Assembly: GCF_030053135.1 (NCBI RefSeq) | Contig: NZ_CP125652.1 | Location: forward strand, 4,272,501 to 4,336,500 | Source of the DNA: Rhizobium sp. BT04 | GTDB lineage: Bacteria > Pseudomonadota > Alphaproteobacteria > Rhizobiales > Rhizobiaceae | Reading direction: 5' to 3' | DNA: 64,000 nucleotides | Shown here: in pieces, positions 1 to 10,220 of the stretch | Numbering within the stretch: position 1 is the stretch's first letter | How the letters are laid out: each line of letters starts with the position of its first letter | Notes under the pieces: model-generated | What the model saw: only the letters and a program-made list of their open reading frames with translations | Databases searched by the model: none | Told to the model about the DNA's origin: nothing | Position numbers and translations under genes: made by a program

Positions 1-1
1 A

Positions 2-2680
2 TTTCCCCAAGGCGTGGTCGGACCCTTCTTCGATGACCAGTTCGGCGACGTCTATGGCAATATTTTTGCCTTCACGGCAGACGGCCTCAGTCAGAGAGAA
101 CTGCGCGATTTCGCCGAGGATGCCCGAACACAGATCCTCAACATCCCCGACGTCGGCAAGGTCGACATCGCCGGCGCGCAGGACGAGGTGATCTACCTCG
201 AATTCTCCACCCGCAAGATCGCCGCTCTCGGCATCGACCGCTCCGCCATCATTGCCACGCTGCAGGCGCAGAACGCCGTCACCCAGTCCGGCTTTGTCGA
301 AACGGGGCCGGAGCGGGTCGCTTTGCGGGTCGGCGGGCGTTTCATCTCTGAAGACACCTTGCGGGGGATCAATCTTCGGGTAAACGACCGGTTCTTCCCG
401 CTGACCGACGTCGCCACGATCACCCGTGGCTACGTCGACCCGCCGACGTCACTCTTCCGCTTCAACGGAAAGCCCGCCATCGGGCTGGCGATCGGCATGA
501 AGACGGGCGGCAATGTGCTTGCGTTCGGCGAAGCGCTTGACAAGACGATGAGCAAAATCACCCAGGAGCTTCCGGTCGGGGTCTCCGTCGAACAGGTATC
601 CGACCAACCGAAGGTGGTTGAGGAGGCCGTCGGCGGCTTTACGAAAGCCCTGTTCGAGGCAGTCGCGATCGTGCTCGCGATCAGCTTCATCAGTCTGGGG
701 ATGAGGGCCGGCCTGGTGGTGGCAATCGCGATTCCGCTCGTTCTCGCCATCACCTTCATGGTCATGTTCTACACCGGCATATCGCTGCAGCGCATCTCGC
801 TTGGAGCGCTGATCATCGCGCTCGGCCTCCTCGTCGACGACGCCATGATCGCCGTCGAGATGATGGTTGCACGGCTGGAAGCGGGCGACAGTCTCACGAA
901 GGCCGCCACCTACGTCTACACATCCACGGCCTTCCCGATGCTGACGGGCACGCTCGTCACTGTCGCAGGTTTCATCCCCGTCGCTTTCAACAAGAGCAAC
1001 GCTGGCGAGTTCACCTTCACGCTCTTTGTCGTCATCGCGGTTTCGCTCGTCGTTTCATGGGTGGTCGCGGTCGTGTTCACGCCCCTGATCGGGGTGACCA
1101 TTCTACCAAAGACAATGAAGAAGCACGCTGAGCACAAGGGTCGGTTTGCGAAGGCGTTTTCGAACCTGCTGCAATTCTGCCTGCGCTGGCGCTGGATGAC
1201 GATCGTCGCAACGGTCCTTCTCTTCGCTGGATCGATCGCCGGCCTGTCGATGGTGCAACAGCAATTTTTCCCGAGCTCTGACCGTCCGGAACTGATCGTC
1301 GACTGGAATCTGCCGCAGAACAGTTCGATCGCCGAAACGAGCCGCCAGATGGCCCAGTTCGAACATGAGATGCTGACTGACAACCCTGGCATCGAGCATT
1401 GGTCGACATATGTTGGCAGGGGTGCGCCGCGCTTCGTTCTTTCCTTCGACGTGCAGCCGGCTGACGTTTCCTTCGGCCAGACGGTCATTGTCACCAAGGG
1501 GCTCGACGTCAGAGACAAGCTGAAGCAGCAGATGGAAACCTACCTGCAGAAGACATTTCCGGGAACGGACGCTTACGTGAAGCTTCTCGACATCGGGCCT
1601 CCGGTTGGCAAGCCGATCCAGTACCGTGTGTCCGGCGAAAATCTGCAGACGGTGCGCAATCTGGCACAGAAGCTGGGCTCGATTGTCGGCACTTATCCTT
1701 CCCTCAGGAACATTGCCTTCGACTGGAACGAGCCGGCCCGTGTCGTCAAGATAGACGTGCTGCAGGATAAGGCCAGACAGCTCGGCGTCTCGTCTCAGGA
1801 CATCGCAATGGCGCTCAACACTGTCGTACAAGGAAATGCCGTAACGCAGGTTCGCGATGACATCTATCTGGTCGACGTCATCGGCCGTGCCGCGGAAAAG
1901 GAGCGGGGCTCGATCGACACCCTGCTTGACCTGCAACTGCAGAGCAGCAGCGGTCAATCCGTCCCGCTGTCATCGGTCGCAACCTTCCACTACGAGCTCG
2001 AACAGCCGACGATCTGGCGGCGCGACAGAATTCCGACCATCACGATCAAGGCCGGGATCGGCGATGCGACGCAGCCGGCGACCGTTGTGACGGCGCTCTC
2101 CGACAAGGTTTCGGCCTTCGAAAAGACGATGCCGGCCGGGTATTCGGTCAAGGTCGGCGGCGCGGTCGAGGAAAGTGCCAAGTCGCAAGGTCCGATCGCG
2201 AAGGTGGCGCCGGCCATGTTCGTCATCATGGCGACACTGCTGATGATCCAGCTTCAGAGCTTCCACAGGCTGTTCCTGGTCTTCTCGGTCGCTCCGCTGG
2301 CGCTCATCGGCGTCGTCGTGGCGCTGCTCGCCAGCAACTCGCCGCTTGGCTTCGTCGCGCTCCTGGGCGTGCTCGCGCTGGTCGGAATCCTCATCCGCAA
2401 CTCGGTGATCCTGATCGTCCAGATCGAGGAACTGCGTGCAGAGGGAATGTCGGCATGGAAGGCGGTGGTGGAGGCGACCGAACACCGCATGCGGCCGATC
2501 ATGCTCACTGCCGCGGCCGCGACTCTGGCCCTGATCCCGATCTCGCATGAGATTTTCTGGGGTCCGATGGCTTACGCGATGATGGGTGGGATCGTCGTCG
2601 GAACGGCGCTGACGCTTCTCTTCCTGCCGGCGCTCTACGTCGCCTGGTTCCGGATTCCTCGCGAAGCCGAGCAGCACTGA
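2..2680 (+). CDS. RND efflux pump inner-membrane permease, 5' end outside the window
   Basis: This is the proton-driven inner-membrane subunit of a tripartite drug efflux pump (AcrB/MdtB-like HAE1 type). The reading frame is already open at the window edge, reading FPQGVVGPFF, so the start lies upstream. By comparison with AcrB, where the paired aspartates are near residue 407, about 130 N-terminal residues including TM1 are missing. The proton-relay pair is seen as LLVDDAMIAVEM near visible residue 275. A second block of membrane helices ends the protein, with IRNSVILI and the closing FLPALYVAWF. The stop is one base from the next gene, so co-transcription is likely. The substrate cannot be told from sequence. 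Confidence 0.95.
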   Translation, partial: FPQGVVGPFFDDQFGDVYGNIFAFTADGLSQRELRDFAEDARTQILNIPDVGKVDIAGAQDEVIYLEFSTRKIAALGIDRSAIIATLQAQNAVTQSGFVETGPERVALRVGGRFISEDTLRGINLRVNDRFFPLTDVATITRGYVDPPTSLFRFNGKPAIGLAIGMKTGGNVLAFGEALDKTMSKITQELPVGVSVEQVSDQPKVVEEAVGGFTKALFEAVAIVLAISFISLGMRAGLVVAIAIPLVLAITFMVMFYTGISLQRISLGALIIALGLLVDDAMIAVEMMVARLEAGDSLTKAATYVYTSTAFPMLTGTLVTVAGFIPVAFNKSNAGEFTFTLFVVIAVSLVVSWVVAVVFTPLIGVTILPKTMKKHAEHKGRFAKAFSNLLQFCLRWRWMTIVATVLLFAGSIAGLSMVQQQFFPSSDRPELIVDWNLPQNSSIAETSRQMAQFEHEMLTDNPGIEHWSTYVGRGAPRFVLSFDVQPADVSFGQTVIVTKGLDVRDKLKQQMETYLQKTFPGTDAYVKLLDIGPPVGKPIQYRVSGENLQTVRNLAQKLGSIVGTYPSLRNIAFDWNEPARVVKIDVLQDKARQLGVSSQDIAMALNTVVQGNAVTQVRDDIYLVDVIGRAAEKERGSIDTLLDLQLQSSSGQSVPLSSVATFHYELEQPTIWRRDRIPTITIKAGIGDATQPATVVTALSDKVSAFEKTMPAGYSVKVGGAVEESAKSQGPIAKVAPAMFVIMATLLMIQLQSFHRLFLVFSVAPLALIGVVVALLASNSPLGFVALLGVLALVGILIRNSVILIVQIEELRAEGMSAWKAVVEATEHRMRPIMLTAAAATLALIPISHEIFWGPMAYAMMGGIVVGTALTLLFLPALYVAWFRIPREAEQH

Positions 2681-2681
2681 G

Positions 2682-3971
2682 ATGACCATATCCCCCTCAC
2701 TCCCTGGGCGCATTGCCCAGGGTCTCACCGGCATTGGATTTGGGTTCGCCAAGGCGATCGCTGCCCGCGTGGGCCGAGCCGTCCCGGTCTTTGTGGCCCT
2801 GTCACTCGTTACATCGGGTTGCGCGAACCGGGTGCAGGATGTCCTGCAGCCTCTCGCCGCGGCCCCGGCCGGCACGAGCCGGGTCACCATGCTCGTCGCC
2901 ACGACACGCAAGCCCTCGGAGGATCCCGGCAAACTCTTTTCCGGCGACCGCGGGACGGCGATTTCCCTTAACAGCGTCGACGTATCCATCCCGCCCGATC
3001 GGAACCGCAAGATCGGAGAGGTGCAGTGGCCGTCCCGCATGCCGCCCAACCCGCAAAGGGAGTTTGCGGTCACGCAGGTTGCCAAGGTGCAATCCGAGGG
3101 CCAAGCGTTCGACTGGTACCGGAAGAATCGAAACACCAAGCATCAGGTCATCATTTTCGTGCATGGCTTCAATAACACCTATGCCGATGCCGTCTTCCGC
3201 TTCGCGCAGATCGTCCATGACTCGGGAACCGACGCCACACCGATCCTCTTCACCTGGCCATCAAGGGGCCGTGTCTTCGATTACCTCTACGACAAGGAGA
3301 GCGCCAACTATTCGCGTCGCGCTCTGGAGGATCTGCTCCTCCAGGCTGTGAAAAGTCCCGACGTCTCCGATGTGACGATTCTCGCGCATTCCATGGGCGG
3401 CTGGCTTGCGGCCGAGGCGCTGCGCGGCGTCGCCATGCGCGAGAAATCAATCCCGGCGAAGGTGAAGAACGTCGTTCTCGCATCGCCGGACATCGATATC
3501 GACGTGTTCCGTCGCCAGTTCACCGAGATGGGGCCGAAACGGCCGCACTTTGCGATCCTGACATCGACGCGCGACAAGGCGCTGGAGATGTCGAGCTGGC
3601 TATCGGGTGGCGTCAGCCGCGTCGGCGGGTCCGATCTCAGGCCTTACGCGCCTCTTCTCGACCAACTCGGCGTTTCCGTTATCGACACCAGCGCCATCGC
3701 GACGAACGATCCGCTCGGCCACAATGCCTTCGCCGACAGTCCCGAGATCGTGCGCCTGCTCGGGCGGCGGCTGGCAGGGCAGAGCCTCGAGGGCGGAAAG
3801 GCAAGCGTTGCCGATCAGATCGGGATGACAGCGGCCAATTTCGCCGGCTCGGCAGCGCGCGTAGCCGTTGCGGCTCCAGTCGCGGTCATCAGCCCCGAGG
3901 CGCGAGAAATCCTGAAGCGGGAGCTCTCCTCGAATGGGGGAAAGATGGTGGATGGTCAAATTGCGTACTGA
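2682..3971 (+). CDS. DUF900-type alpha/beta hydrolase, possible lipoprotein
   Basis: A 429-residue serine hydrolase of the DUF900 (PF05990-like) group. The oxyanion region reads IIFVHGFNN near residue 160 and the nucleophile elbow AHSMGGW places Ser237 as catalytic serine; PLGHNAFAD late in the protein could carry the histidine. A hydrophobic N-terminal stretch ends in LVTSGCANR, resembling a lipobox at Cys47. The leader is long, so a start further downstream, for example the GTG at codon 30, is possible. The gene follows the pump permease by one base, so it probably shares its operon; its contribution to efflux is unknown. Confidence 0.85.
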   Translation: MTISPSLPGRIAQGLTGIGFGFAKAIAARVGRAVPVFVALSLVTSGCANRVQDVLQPLAAAPAGTSRVTMLVATTRKPSEDPGKLFSGDRGTAISLNSVDVSIPPDRNRKIGEVQWPSRMPPNPQREFAVTQVAKVQSEGQAFDWYRKNRNTKHQVIIFVHGFNNTYADAVFRFAQIVHDSGTDATPILFTWPSRGRVFDYLYDKESANYSRRALEDLLLQAVKSPDVSDVTILAHSMGGWLAAEALRGVAMREKSIPAKVKNVVLASPDIDIDVFRRQFTEMGPKRPHFAILTSTRDKALEMSSWLSGGVSRVGGSDLRPYAPLLDQLGVSVIDTSAIATNDPLGHNAFADSPEIVRLLGRRLAGQSLEGGKASVADQIGMTAANFAGSAARVAVAAPVAVISPEAREILKRELSSNGGKMVDGQIAY

Positions 3972-4037
3972 TCGTCAGCCGCCTCGATCAGAGCGGTCTG
4001 AGACCCGTCCAGCATGCGGACTAGATAAGATTGGCGA

Positions 4038-4736
4038 ATGAAAGTCGGCACGACTGTAAAAAACCAGCCGCAGACTGGCTATATCTCCTCGATCGTCGAA
4101 GCCGGCACGGCAGCGTGCCGGCTGTACGGGCCTACGAAAACAAACGTCGTCGATATCGCGCGACTGCTGGGGAAGTCGCCGGCAAGTGTGTACAAAATCT
4201 TCCCCTCCAAGGCGGCGATTTGGGATGCCATCGCCGGGAATTTTTTCGAAACTGACCTCCGCTTCACTCCGTCTGCCGACGGCGAGCTCACCAGTGCGGC
4301 GAGCCGCCTGAAAGAAACCGCGCTCGGACAACACCGCCTGATGCTGCAGGCGCGCGACGGTGACAGCCAGATGTTCAGCCTCGCTGTTCTTGCCGCTGAA
4401 CGCAGTTGGCCATCGTTCAAAGGTCATCTGAACCGACTTACGGCGACGGTGGGGGAGCTCGTTTCGGCCGGCATCGCGACTGAAGAGTTCGTTCCGAGGA
4501 ATGTCGACGCGGCCGCCTCCTGCTTTTGCCTCTCGATCATCTCCTTGTGGGACCCCAGATTTATCGGCGCCCAGCCTTTGAACCACTGTGAGCTATCTGC
4601 TCAGGAACTCGCTTCCTTCGCAGTTGCAGCTCTCGGCCAAGTTCCCCCCAGGCGAGGACAGCCTGGCCGCGGGAATGAGTCGCGGTTGAGCCGGCCTGAG
4701 TTCGACGGTTCTGCATGGTCCGAAGAAATCGCGTGA
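4038..4736 (+). CDS. TetR-family transcriptional regulator
   Basis: A 232-residue protein whose residues 15-65 form a TetR-type helix-turn-helix, with the recognition segment reading VVDIARLLGKSPASVYKIFPSK. The C-terminal ligand-binding part is variable, as is usual. It lies just downstream of the RND pump and hydrolase genes on the same strand, the usual position for a local repressor of an efflux operon, so control of that operon is a reasonable inference. The last 35 residues are rich in Arg, Gly and Pro and may be poorly conserved. No operator could be picked out because the pump promoter is outside the window. Confidence 0.85.
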   Translation: MKVGTTVKNQPQTGYISSIVEAGTAACRLYGPTKTNVVDIARLLGKSPASVYKIFPSKAAIWDAIAGNFFETDLRFTPSADGELTSAASRLKETALGQHRLMLQARDGDSQMFSLAVLAAERSWPSFKGHLNRLTATVGELVSAGIATEEFVPRNVDAAASCFCLSIISLWDPRFIGAQPLNHCELSAQELASFAVAALGQVPPRRGQPGRGNESRLSRPEFDGSAWSEEIA

Positions 4737-4834
4737 AAGCATTCGTTCGATCAACCTCGCCTGCATGATGATCTCGTCCTGACCGAAACGCGCTCCCCAG
4801 TTCGCCGCGGGATGACGCCCACCAGAAGCGGCAG

Positions 4835-5302
4835 TCAGGCGGCGAGGATGGTGATCCCGTAAGCATTCGCCGCTGCCGTCATCCGGGCGATGGTCTCCGC
4901 CGAAGGGCTGGCCTTCGGTGGTTCGGTCGTGCCTTCCGCTTCGATGAACTCGGCCATCTCACGATCGACGACGGCGGAAAAGACTGCGGGGACGGTGCCG
5001 CGGTTGGAATAGCCGTGCACCACGAAGGGCGCGATGGTCACGATGTCGCCAGGCCTCGCCTCGATCTCTTCCGGGCCGCTGTCCGTCAGCCGCCAGACCG
5101 TCAGGCTTCCCTCGAGGATGCGGAACACCTCAGGGCTCGCGTGCGCATGTTTCGGCGTCCGGCTGCCGGGTGGTACGGTGACGTCGAAGATATTCAGCCA
5201 GGTTCCGCGGAGCCGCAGCTGCCGCTCGACCCGGTCGCCGAGGACGAAAAAGCGCTTTGCCTTATCGCTGCTATGCATTTTCACAAATGAGTTGGACATC
5301 AT
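4835..5302 (-). CDS. Cupin-domain protein
   Basis: A 155-residue single-domain cupin. The first cupin motif is PGSRTPKHAHASPEVFRILEG, with His and Glu metal ligands, and the second is PGDIVTIAPFVVHGYSNRG. Such small cupins bind a metal and act as dioxygenases, isomerases or sensors; nothing here fixes the substrate. The start has two consecutive ATG codons, preceded on the minus strand by a purine-rich AAGAAAGAGAC. The gene stands alone, convergent with the TetR gene and divergent from the TIM-barrel gene. Confidence 0.85.
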   Translation of the reverse strand: MMSNSFVKMHSSDKAKRFFVLGDRVERQLRLRGTWLNIFDVTVPPGSRTPKHAHASPEVFRILEGSLTVWRLTDSGPEEIEARPGDIVTIAPFVVHGYSNRGTVPAVFSAVVDREMAEFIEAEGTTEPPKASPSAETIARMTAAANAYGITILAA

Positions 5303-5717
5303 GTCTCTTTCTTCTTCTTACGGGCTTTTTCTTGCAGGCCCTTTCTTGCGGGCGCAGCCGTTAAACCTCTAGGCCGGCTTTGACAACCGCCTTGTTGTCG
5401 GGATCACCATCGCCGAACGCCGGCAACACGGCGCGTTTCGGTCGCCGAAGCGATGAACGAACGGCTTCGTTGCCGAGAGTTCAGTGCAGTCCGCGCGCCT
5501 ATGCATCACGAGCTGTCGGTGCGGATATCTGTACGGAACGTCGTTTTCGCAAGGCCCGATAATGCGGCACCAGCTATGCAGAAATGACGGAGGCCGGAGG
5601 GTTTCCGGCTCCACGCCTGTAATACGGCCGACACTGAAGGGGCGCATAGAACGCGGCGGCCGTTCTTGACCGTTCTTCCATTTTCACATTGATCATTCAA
5701 ATTTATGGAGCGCATCC
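5303..5717. other. Intergenic region without a recognisable gene
   Basis: About 415 bases between two divergent genes. Short open frames exist on both strands, but none has a ribosome-binding site plus a recognisable protein, and the composition does not look like a conserved coding frame. It should hold the promoters of the cupin gene and the isomerase gene. It may be decayed coding sequence, but I could not assign a family. Confidence 0.5.
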
Positions 5718-6536
5718 ATGTCTTCTCTTCCCGTCGTCGGCGCTGCCATGACGCTCGATGAAGTCGAGCTTCACCGCGACTGGCTGTTCGAAAAGCCCCG
5801 CGATCTCGAACTGCAGAGCTTCGCCGATGCCGAGGTTTTGAACGGCGACTGGGCGCCGCTCGCCAAACGTGCGCGCAGGCTTCTCGACGGTCATACCGGC
5901 CGCTTGGGCATTCACGGCCCGTTCTGGGGTTTTACCATCGCCTCGGAAGATCCCGATATCCGCGCCGTCGTCACAAGGCGACTGCTGCAGGGCCTCGATG
6001 TCTGCGCCGCCATCGGCGCGACGCAGATGGTCGTCCACAGCCCTTATAACTCGTGGTCCCACAACAACCTCGACAACAATGACGGCGCCCGCGAGGAACT
6101 GGTCGAGCGCGTGCATCTGACGCTGCGCGACGCCATCAGGCGGGCCGAGGATATCGGCTGCACCATGGTCCTCGAAAACATCGAAGACAAGGATCCGCAT
6201 ATCCGCGTGGCGCTGGCCGAAAGCTTCCATTCGCCCGCCGTCGCCGTCTCGATCGACACCGGCCACGCCCATTATGCCCATGGTTATACCGGCGCTCCCC
6301 CGGTCGACTATTACGTCAAGGCCGCCGGCAACCGCCTGCAGCACGTCCATCTGCAGGATGCCGACGGCTATGCCGATCGCCACTGGAGCCTCGGCGAAGG
6401 CTCGATCCACTGGCACGCCGTCTTTGCGGCTCTCGCCAAGCTCGACAGCAACCCGCGCCTGATCATCGAGATCAAGGACAAATCGAAGATCCCGGCCTCT
6501 GCCGCTTATCTCGCCTCGATCGGGGTGGCGGAATAA
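5718..6536 (+). CDS. Sugar phosphate isomerase/epimerase-like TIM barrel protein
   Basis: A 272-residue protein of the xylose isomerase-like/AP-endonuclease-2 TIM barrel superfamily. Metal-site signatures are visible along the barrel: GIHGPFWG, VVHSPYN, LENIEDKDP, SIDTGHAHYAH, HVHLQDADG and LIIEIKD, supplying the usual His, Glu and Asp ligands. Family members epimerise or isomerise sugars or inositol derivatives; the substrate here is not determined. It is a single gene, convergent with the alcohol dehydrogenase gene. The ATG follows an AT-rich leader without a strong Shine-Dalgarno sequence, so the start is moderately secure. Confidence 0.85.
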   Translation: MSSLPVVGAAMTLDEVELHRDWLFEKPRDLELQSFADAEVLNGDWAPLAKRARRLLDGHTGRLGIHGPFWGFTIASEDPDIRAVVTRRLLQGLDVCAAIGATQMVVHSPYNSWSHNNLDNNDGAREELVERVHLTLRDAIRRAEDIGCTMVLENIEDKDPHIRVALAESFHSPAVAVSIDTGHAHYAHGYTGAPPVDYYVKAAGNRLQHVHLQDADGYADRHWSLGEGSIHWHAVFAALAKLDSNPRLIIEIKDKSKIPASAAYLASIGVAE

Positions 6537-6554
6537 GGCGGTTGTTATGTCCTC

Positions 6555-7598
<1,044 letters not shown>

Positions 7599-7844
7599 CG
7601 GCGTCTTCCTTACTGTCTATCGGCGTTGCCCTCATCATCGCATGTGGCAGCCAGCCATTCCAATATTCCATCCCATCATTTTTGCTGATGCACCCATCGC
7701 TGAAGGCCGGGTCGCTGCGCACGAATATTGCGGGCTGGCGCCGTCCGCCGGCATTTTCTTGCTTCCATGTTTCAGCGCAGGATTTGTCCTTGACCCGGCT
7801 TGCCGCGGAGGTTTTTGCTTTGCCGGCTTTACAGGGAGGGCAGC

Positions 7845-8732
7845 ATGGCCGTCGATACATCACCACGTTCAACCACCTGGACTCATGTCGACGGGGAATG
7901 GCTCCCCGGCAATCCGCCGCTGATCGGGCCGACCTCGCACGCCATGTGGCTGGGCTCCACGGTCTTCGACGGCGCCCGCTGGTTCGACGGCATCGCACCT
8001 GATCTCGACCTGCATTGCCAGCGCATCAACCGCTCCGCACTTGCGATAGGCTTGAAGCCGGTAAAGACGGCGGAGGAGATTGCGACGCTCGCCTGGGAAG
8101 GAGTTGCGAAATTCGACGGCGCCACGCCGATCTACATCAAGCCGATGTATTGGGGTGAACATGGCTCGCCCGGCAGCGTCGTGTCCGTCGATGCGGAATC
8201 GACCCGCTTCGCGCTCTGCCTGTTCGAGGCGCCGATGGGCGGCCATGGCGGCACCAAGCTCACCGTCTCGCCCTATCGCCGCCCGTCGCCGGAAACCGCG
8301 ATGACCGAGGCGAAGACCGGCTCGCTCTATCCGAACAGCGGCCGGATGATCGCCGAGGCGCGCAGCCGCGGCTTCGACAATGCGCTGGTGCGTGATCTCA
8401 ACGGCAATGTCGTCGAGACCGCCTCGTCGAATGTCTTCCTGGTGCGCGACGGCGTGGTGATGACGCCGGCCGCCAACCGCACTTTCCTTGCCGGCATCAC
8501 CCGCGCCCGCGTCATCGACCTGCTGCGCAAGGCCGGTTTCGACGTCGTCGAAGCAACCCTTTCCGTCGAGGATTTCCTTGCCGCCGATGAAATCTTCACC
8601 ACCGGCAACTACTCCAAAGTCGTCGGCGTCATCCGCCTCGACGACCGCAACCTCCAGGAAGGCCCGGTTACCCGCAAGGCGCTGGATCTCTACATGGACT
8701 GGGCCCACGGCAGGAGTGAGAGCGAGGAGTGA
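7845..8732 (+). CDS. ilvE: Branched-chain amino acid aminotransferase-like class IV PLP enzyme
   Basis: A 295-residue fold-type IV PLP enzyme. The PLP lysine lies in EAKTGSLYPNS, followed by GFDNALVRDLNGNVVETASSNVF and FLAGITRARV, the phosphate-cup and substrate segments of the family. It would interconvert leucine, isoleucine and valine with their keto acids using 2-oxoglutarate, although D-amino acid transaminase-like members share the fold. I chose the ATG after ACAGGGAGGGCAGC because of its GGGAGG ribosome site. A longer frame starting 45 bases earlier lacks such a site. Rhizobia often have more than one such gene, so the symbol is tentative. Confidence 0.8.
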   Translation: MAVDTSPRSTTWTHVDGEWLPGNPPLIGPTSHAMWLGSTVFDGARWFDGIAPDLDLHCQRINRSALAIGLKPVKTAEEIATLAWEGVAKFDGATPIYIKPMYWGEHGSPGSVVSVDAESTRFALCLFEAPMGGHGGTKLTVSPYRRPSPETAMTEAKTGSLYPNSGRMIAEARSRGFDNALVRDLNGNVVETASSNVFLVRDGVVMTPAANRTFLAGITRARVIDLLRKAGFDVVEATLSVEDFLAADEIFTTGNYSKVVGVIRLDDRNLQEGPVTRKALDLYMDWAHGRSESEE

Positions 8733-8838
8733 GGAGAGGTCCCGCGAAGCGGGAGCAATCGATCCAGTGAATCGATTGCAGCGACGAACGCCCGAAGCGC
8801 AAGCGCAGGGCTGCAGCGGTTCGGCGAATCAGAGCCCA

Positions 8839-8909
8839 GCCCGCCCCTCTCGCCTGCCGGCACCTTCTCCCCGCTTGCGGGGCGAAGGGGGATAGCCGCA
8901 GCCTCTCAG
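8839..8909. repeat. Dispersed palindromic repeat, family B, partial and inverted copy
   Basis: This segment, with CACCTTCTCCCC, a short stem and GGGGATAGCCGCAGCCTCT, is the reverse complement of the right half of the repeat at 15271-15410. It lies between convergent genes. It is probably a half copy of a non-autonomous mobile repeat that may also act as a transcription stop. Confidence 0.75.
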
Positions 8910-8920
8910 TTCTCGTGTCG

Positions 8921-9496
8921 TCAAAAGTACTCATCTCGCCTGTAGAAATTGCCGTAGAGGTGCGTCAGCACCGAATTGGCTGCCAATTTTTCTTCATCGC
9001 TGTCGCCATAAACCAGTTTGGGCGGATCGCTTTCGCTAAAGATGAGAGCGACAAAATGATTGTAACCCGCGCCGGCGATCCCTGTCGAAACGTCGCGCCC
9101 CTCGATGATCGTACCGTTCTGTGCAGAGCCACTTGCGGCTGCCGCCGCTTCGAAACCCGACTTATTGAAAATGACGTACCATAGCCAAGGATCGAATAAA
9201 GGCACGGTGATCATCGTCCCAAAGCAAACCGGAACAATGATGATAGCAACAAGACGACTCACCATTCCACGGATACGACGCCGATATAACGCGACAAATG
9301 CGCCGATAAACCAAACGAACAGTACGCCCACGACCGACAGAAAGAGCAGCGGCCCTCCCAATAGATCGAAGAGTCCTCGTAAACCATCGGCCGAATCAAT
9401 CGGCCAAAAATCCAAGGCGCGATGGTAGGCGGCACACGCGGTGCCAAGAAAAGCGGCGATGACCATTCGCCGAACATTCCAAATGTCTATGGACAC
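8921..9496 (-). CDS. Orphan membrane protein of unknown function
   Basis: A 191-residue protein with about three hydrophobic helices, at residues 10-30, 40-72 and 82-106, followed by a soluble tail of about 80 residues ending in FYRRDEYF. I do not recognise the family. Codon choice is visibly less GC-biased than in neighbouring genes, which could mean acquisition or weak selection. It sits between a repeat and a stretch of decayed genes, so it may be part of a local accessory patch. The start ATG has no strong ribosome site. Confidence 0.6.
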   Translation of the reverse strand: MSIDIWNVRRMVIAAFLGTACAAYHRALDFWPIDSADGLRGLFDLLGGPLLFLSVVGVLFVWFIGAFVALYRRRIRGMVSRLVAIIIVPVCFGTMITVPLFDPWLWYVIFNKSGFEAAAAASGSAQNGTIIEGRDVSTGIAGAGYNHFVALIFSESDPPKLVYGDSDEEKLAANSVLTHLYGNFYRRDEYF

Positions 9497-9627
9497 AACC
9501 GACGGACCTGTTGTTTTTCATAGTCGAATGGTGTCCAGCGAAGTCGAGGCATTTTTGCGGCCGAACGGCATTGCTGCAGAATTCCGTTGTGTTGCAGTGA
9601 GGGGCGACCTCCAATGTAAATTCCCCC

Positions 9628-9897
9628 TCACGTCATCCACTCCCGATGCTCCGCAAATCTCTCCGCCAGGCGATCGATGAACAGTCGCACCTTCGTCGGC
9701 AGGTGGCTGCGGTTGGGATAGACCGCGTTGATGTTAAACTCCACCGGCGGGTAGTCCGGCATGAACTTCACCAGCCGCCTTCGGCGATGTCGTCGAACAC
9801 CACGAAACTCGGCGCCAGGAAGATGCCTTAGCCATTGAGTGCAGGAAGCGCAGCATCTCGACGCTGTTGGAGACGACGTTGCCGCCGATCTTGAGGC
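9628..9897 (-). pseudogene. 3' fragment of a LysR-type regulator gene
   Basis: Read on the minus strand in changing frames, this encodes the end of a LysR effector domain: [19 protein letters not shown], then GIFLAPSFVVFDDIAEG, then LVKFMPDYPPVEFNINAVYP, then LPTKVRLFIDRLAERFAEHREW and a stop. At least two single-base frameshifts separate these pieces, near 9830 and near 9778. The DNA-binding half is absent. It is therefore a dead remnant whose upstream side is joined directly to a nadE fragment. Confidence 0.85.
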
Positions 9898-9899
9898 TT

Positions 9900-10187
9900 T
9901 CCCGCCGCCGATATCCTGCCGCTCGCCGGCCTCAACAAGCGCCGCGTCCGCCTGCTGGCAAAACGTCTCGGCGCTCCGGACGAGCTGGTGTTCAAGGTGC
10001 CCACAGCCGATCTCGAGGACCAGCGGCCGCTCGCCCCGACGAGGAGGCCTATGGCGTCAGCTATGACGAGATCGACGATTTTCTCGAAGGCAAGCCGGTC
10101 GGCGAGATCGCCCGCCGCCGGATTCTTGCCGCCTATCGGGCGACCGCCCACAAACGCGCTTTGCCGGTGGCCGTCAACACGCTCTGA
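9900..10187 (+). pseudogene. nadE: 3' fragment of an NAD synthetase (nadE) gene with a frameshift
   Basis: The translated sequence matches the C-terminal part of NH3-dependent NAD synthetase: [20 protein letters not shown], then [17 protein letters not shown] in one frame. A frame change near 10040 then gives [19 protein letters not shown] and the tail. The ATP-pyrophosphatase P-loop half is missing, so no enzyme can be made. The fragment abuts the LysR remnant, showing that a deletion or recombination brought two truncated genes together. An intact copy is presumably elsewhere in the genome. Confidence 0.85.
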
Positions 10188-10220
10188 CGGTCGTCGGTCC
10201 TGCATCCGCTGCCCCCATTC

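Noticed and set aside
1970..3139. 389-residue minus-strand frame across the RND permease end and the hydrolase
   Set aside because: Antisense shadow of two clear genes; composition rich in Arg, Asp and His with no recognisable domain.
5369..5647. 92-residue minus-strand frame between the cupin and isomerase genes
   Set aside because: No ribosome site and no recognisable protein.
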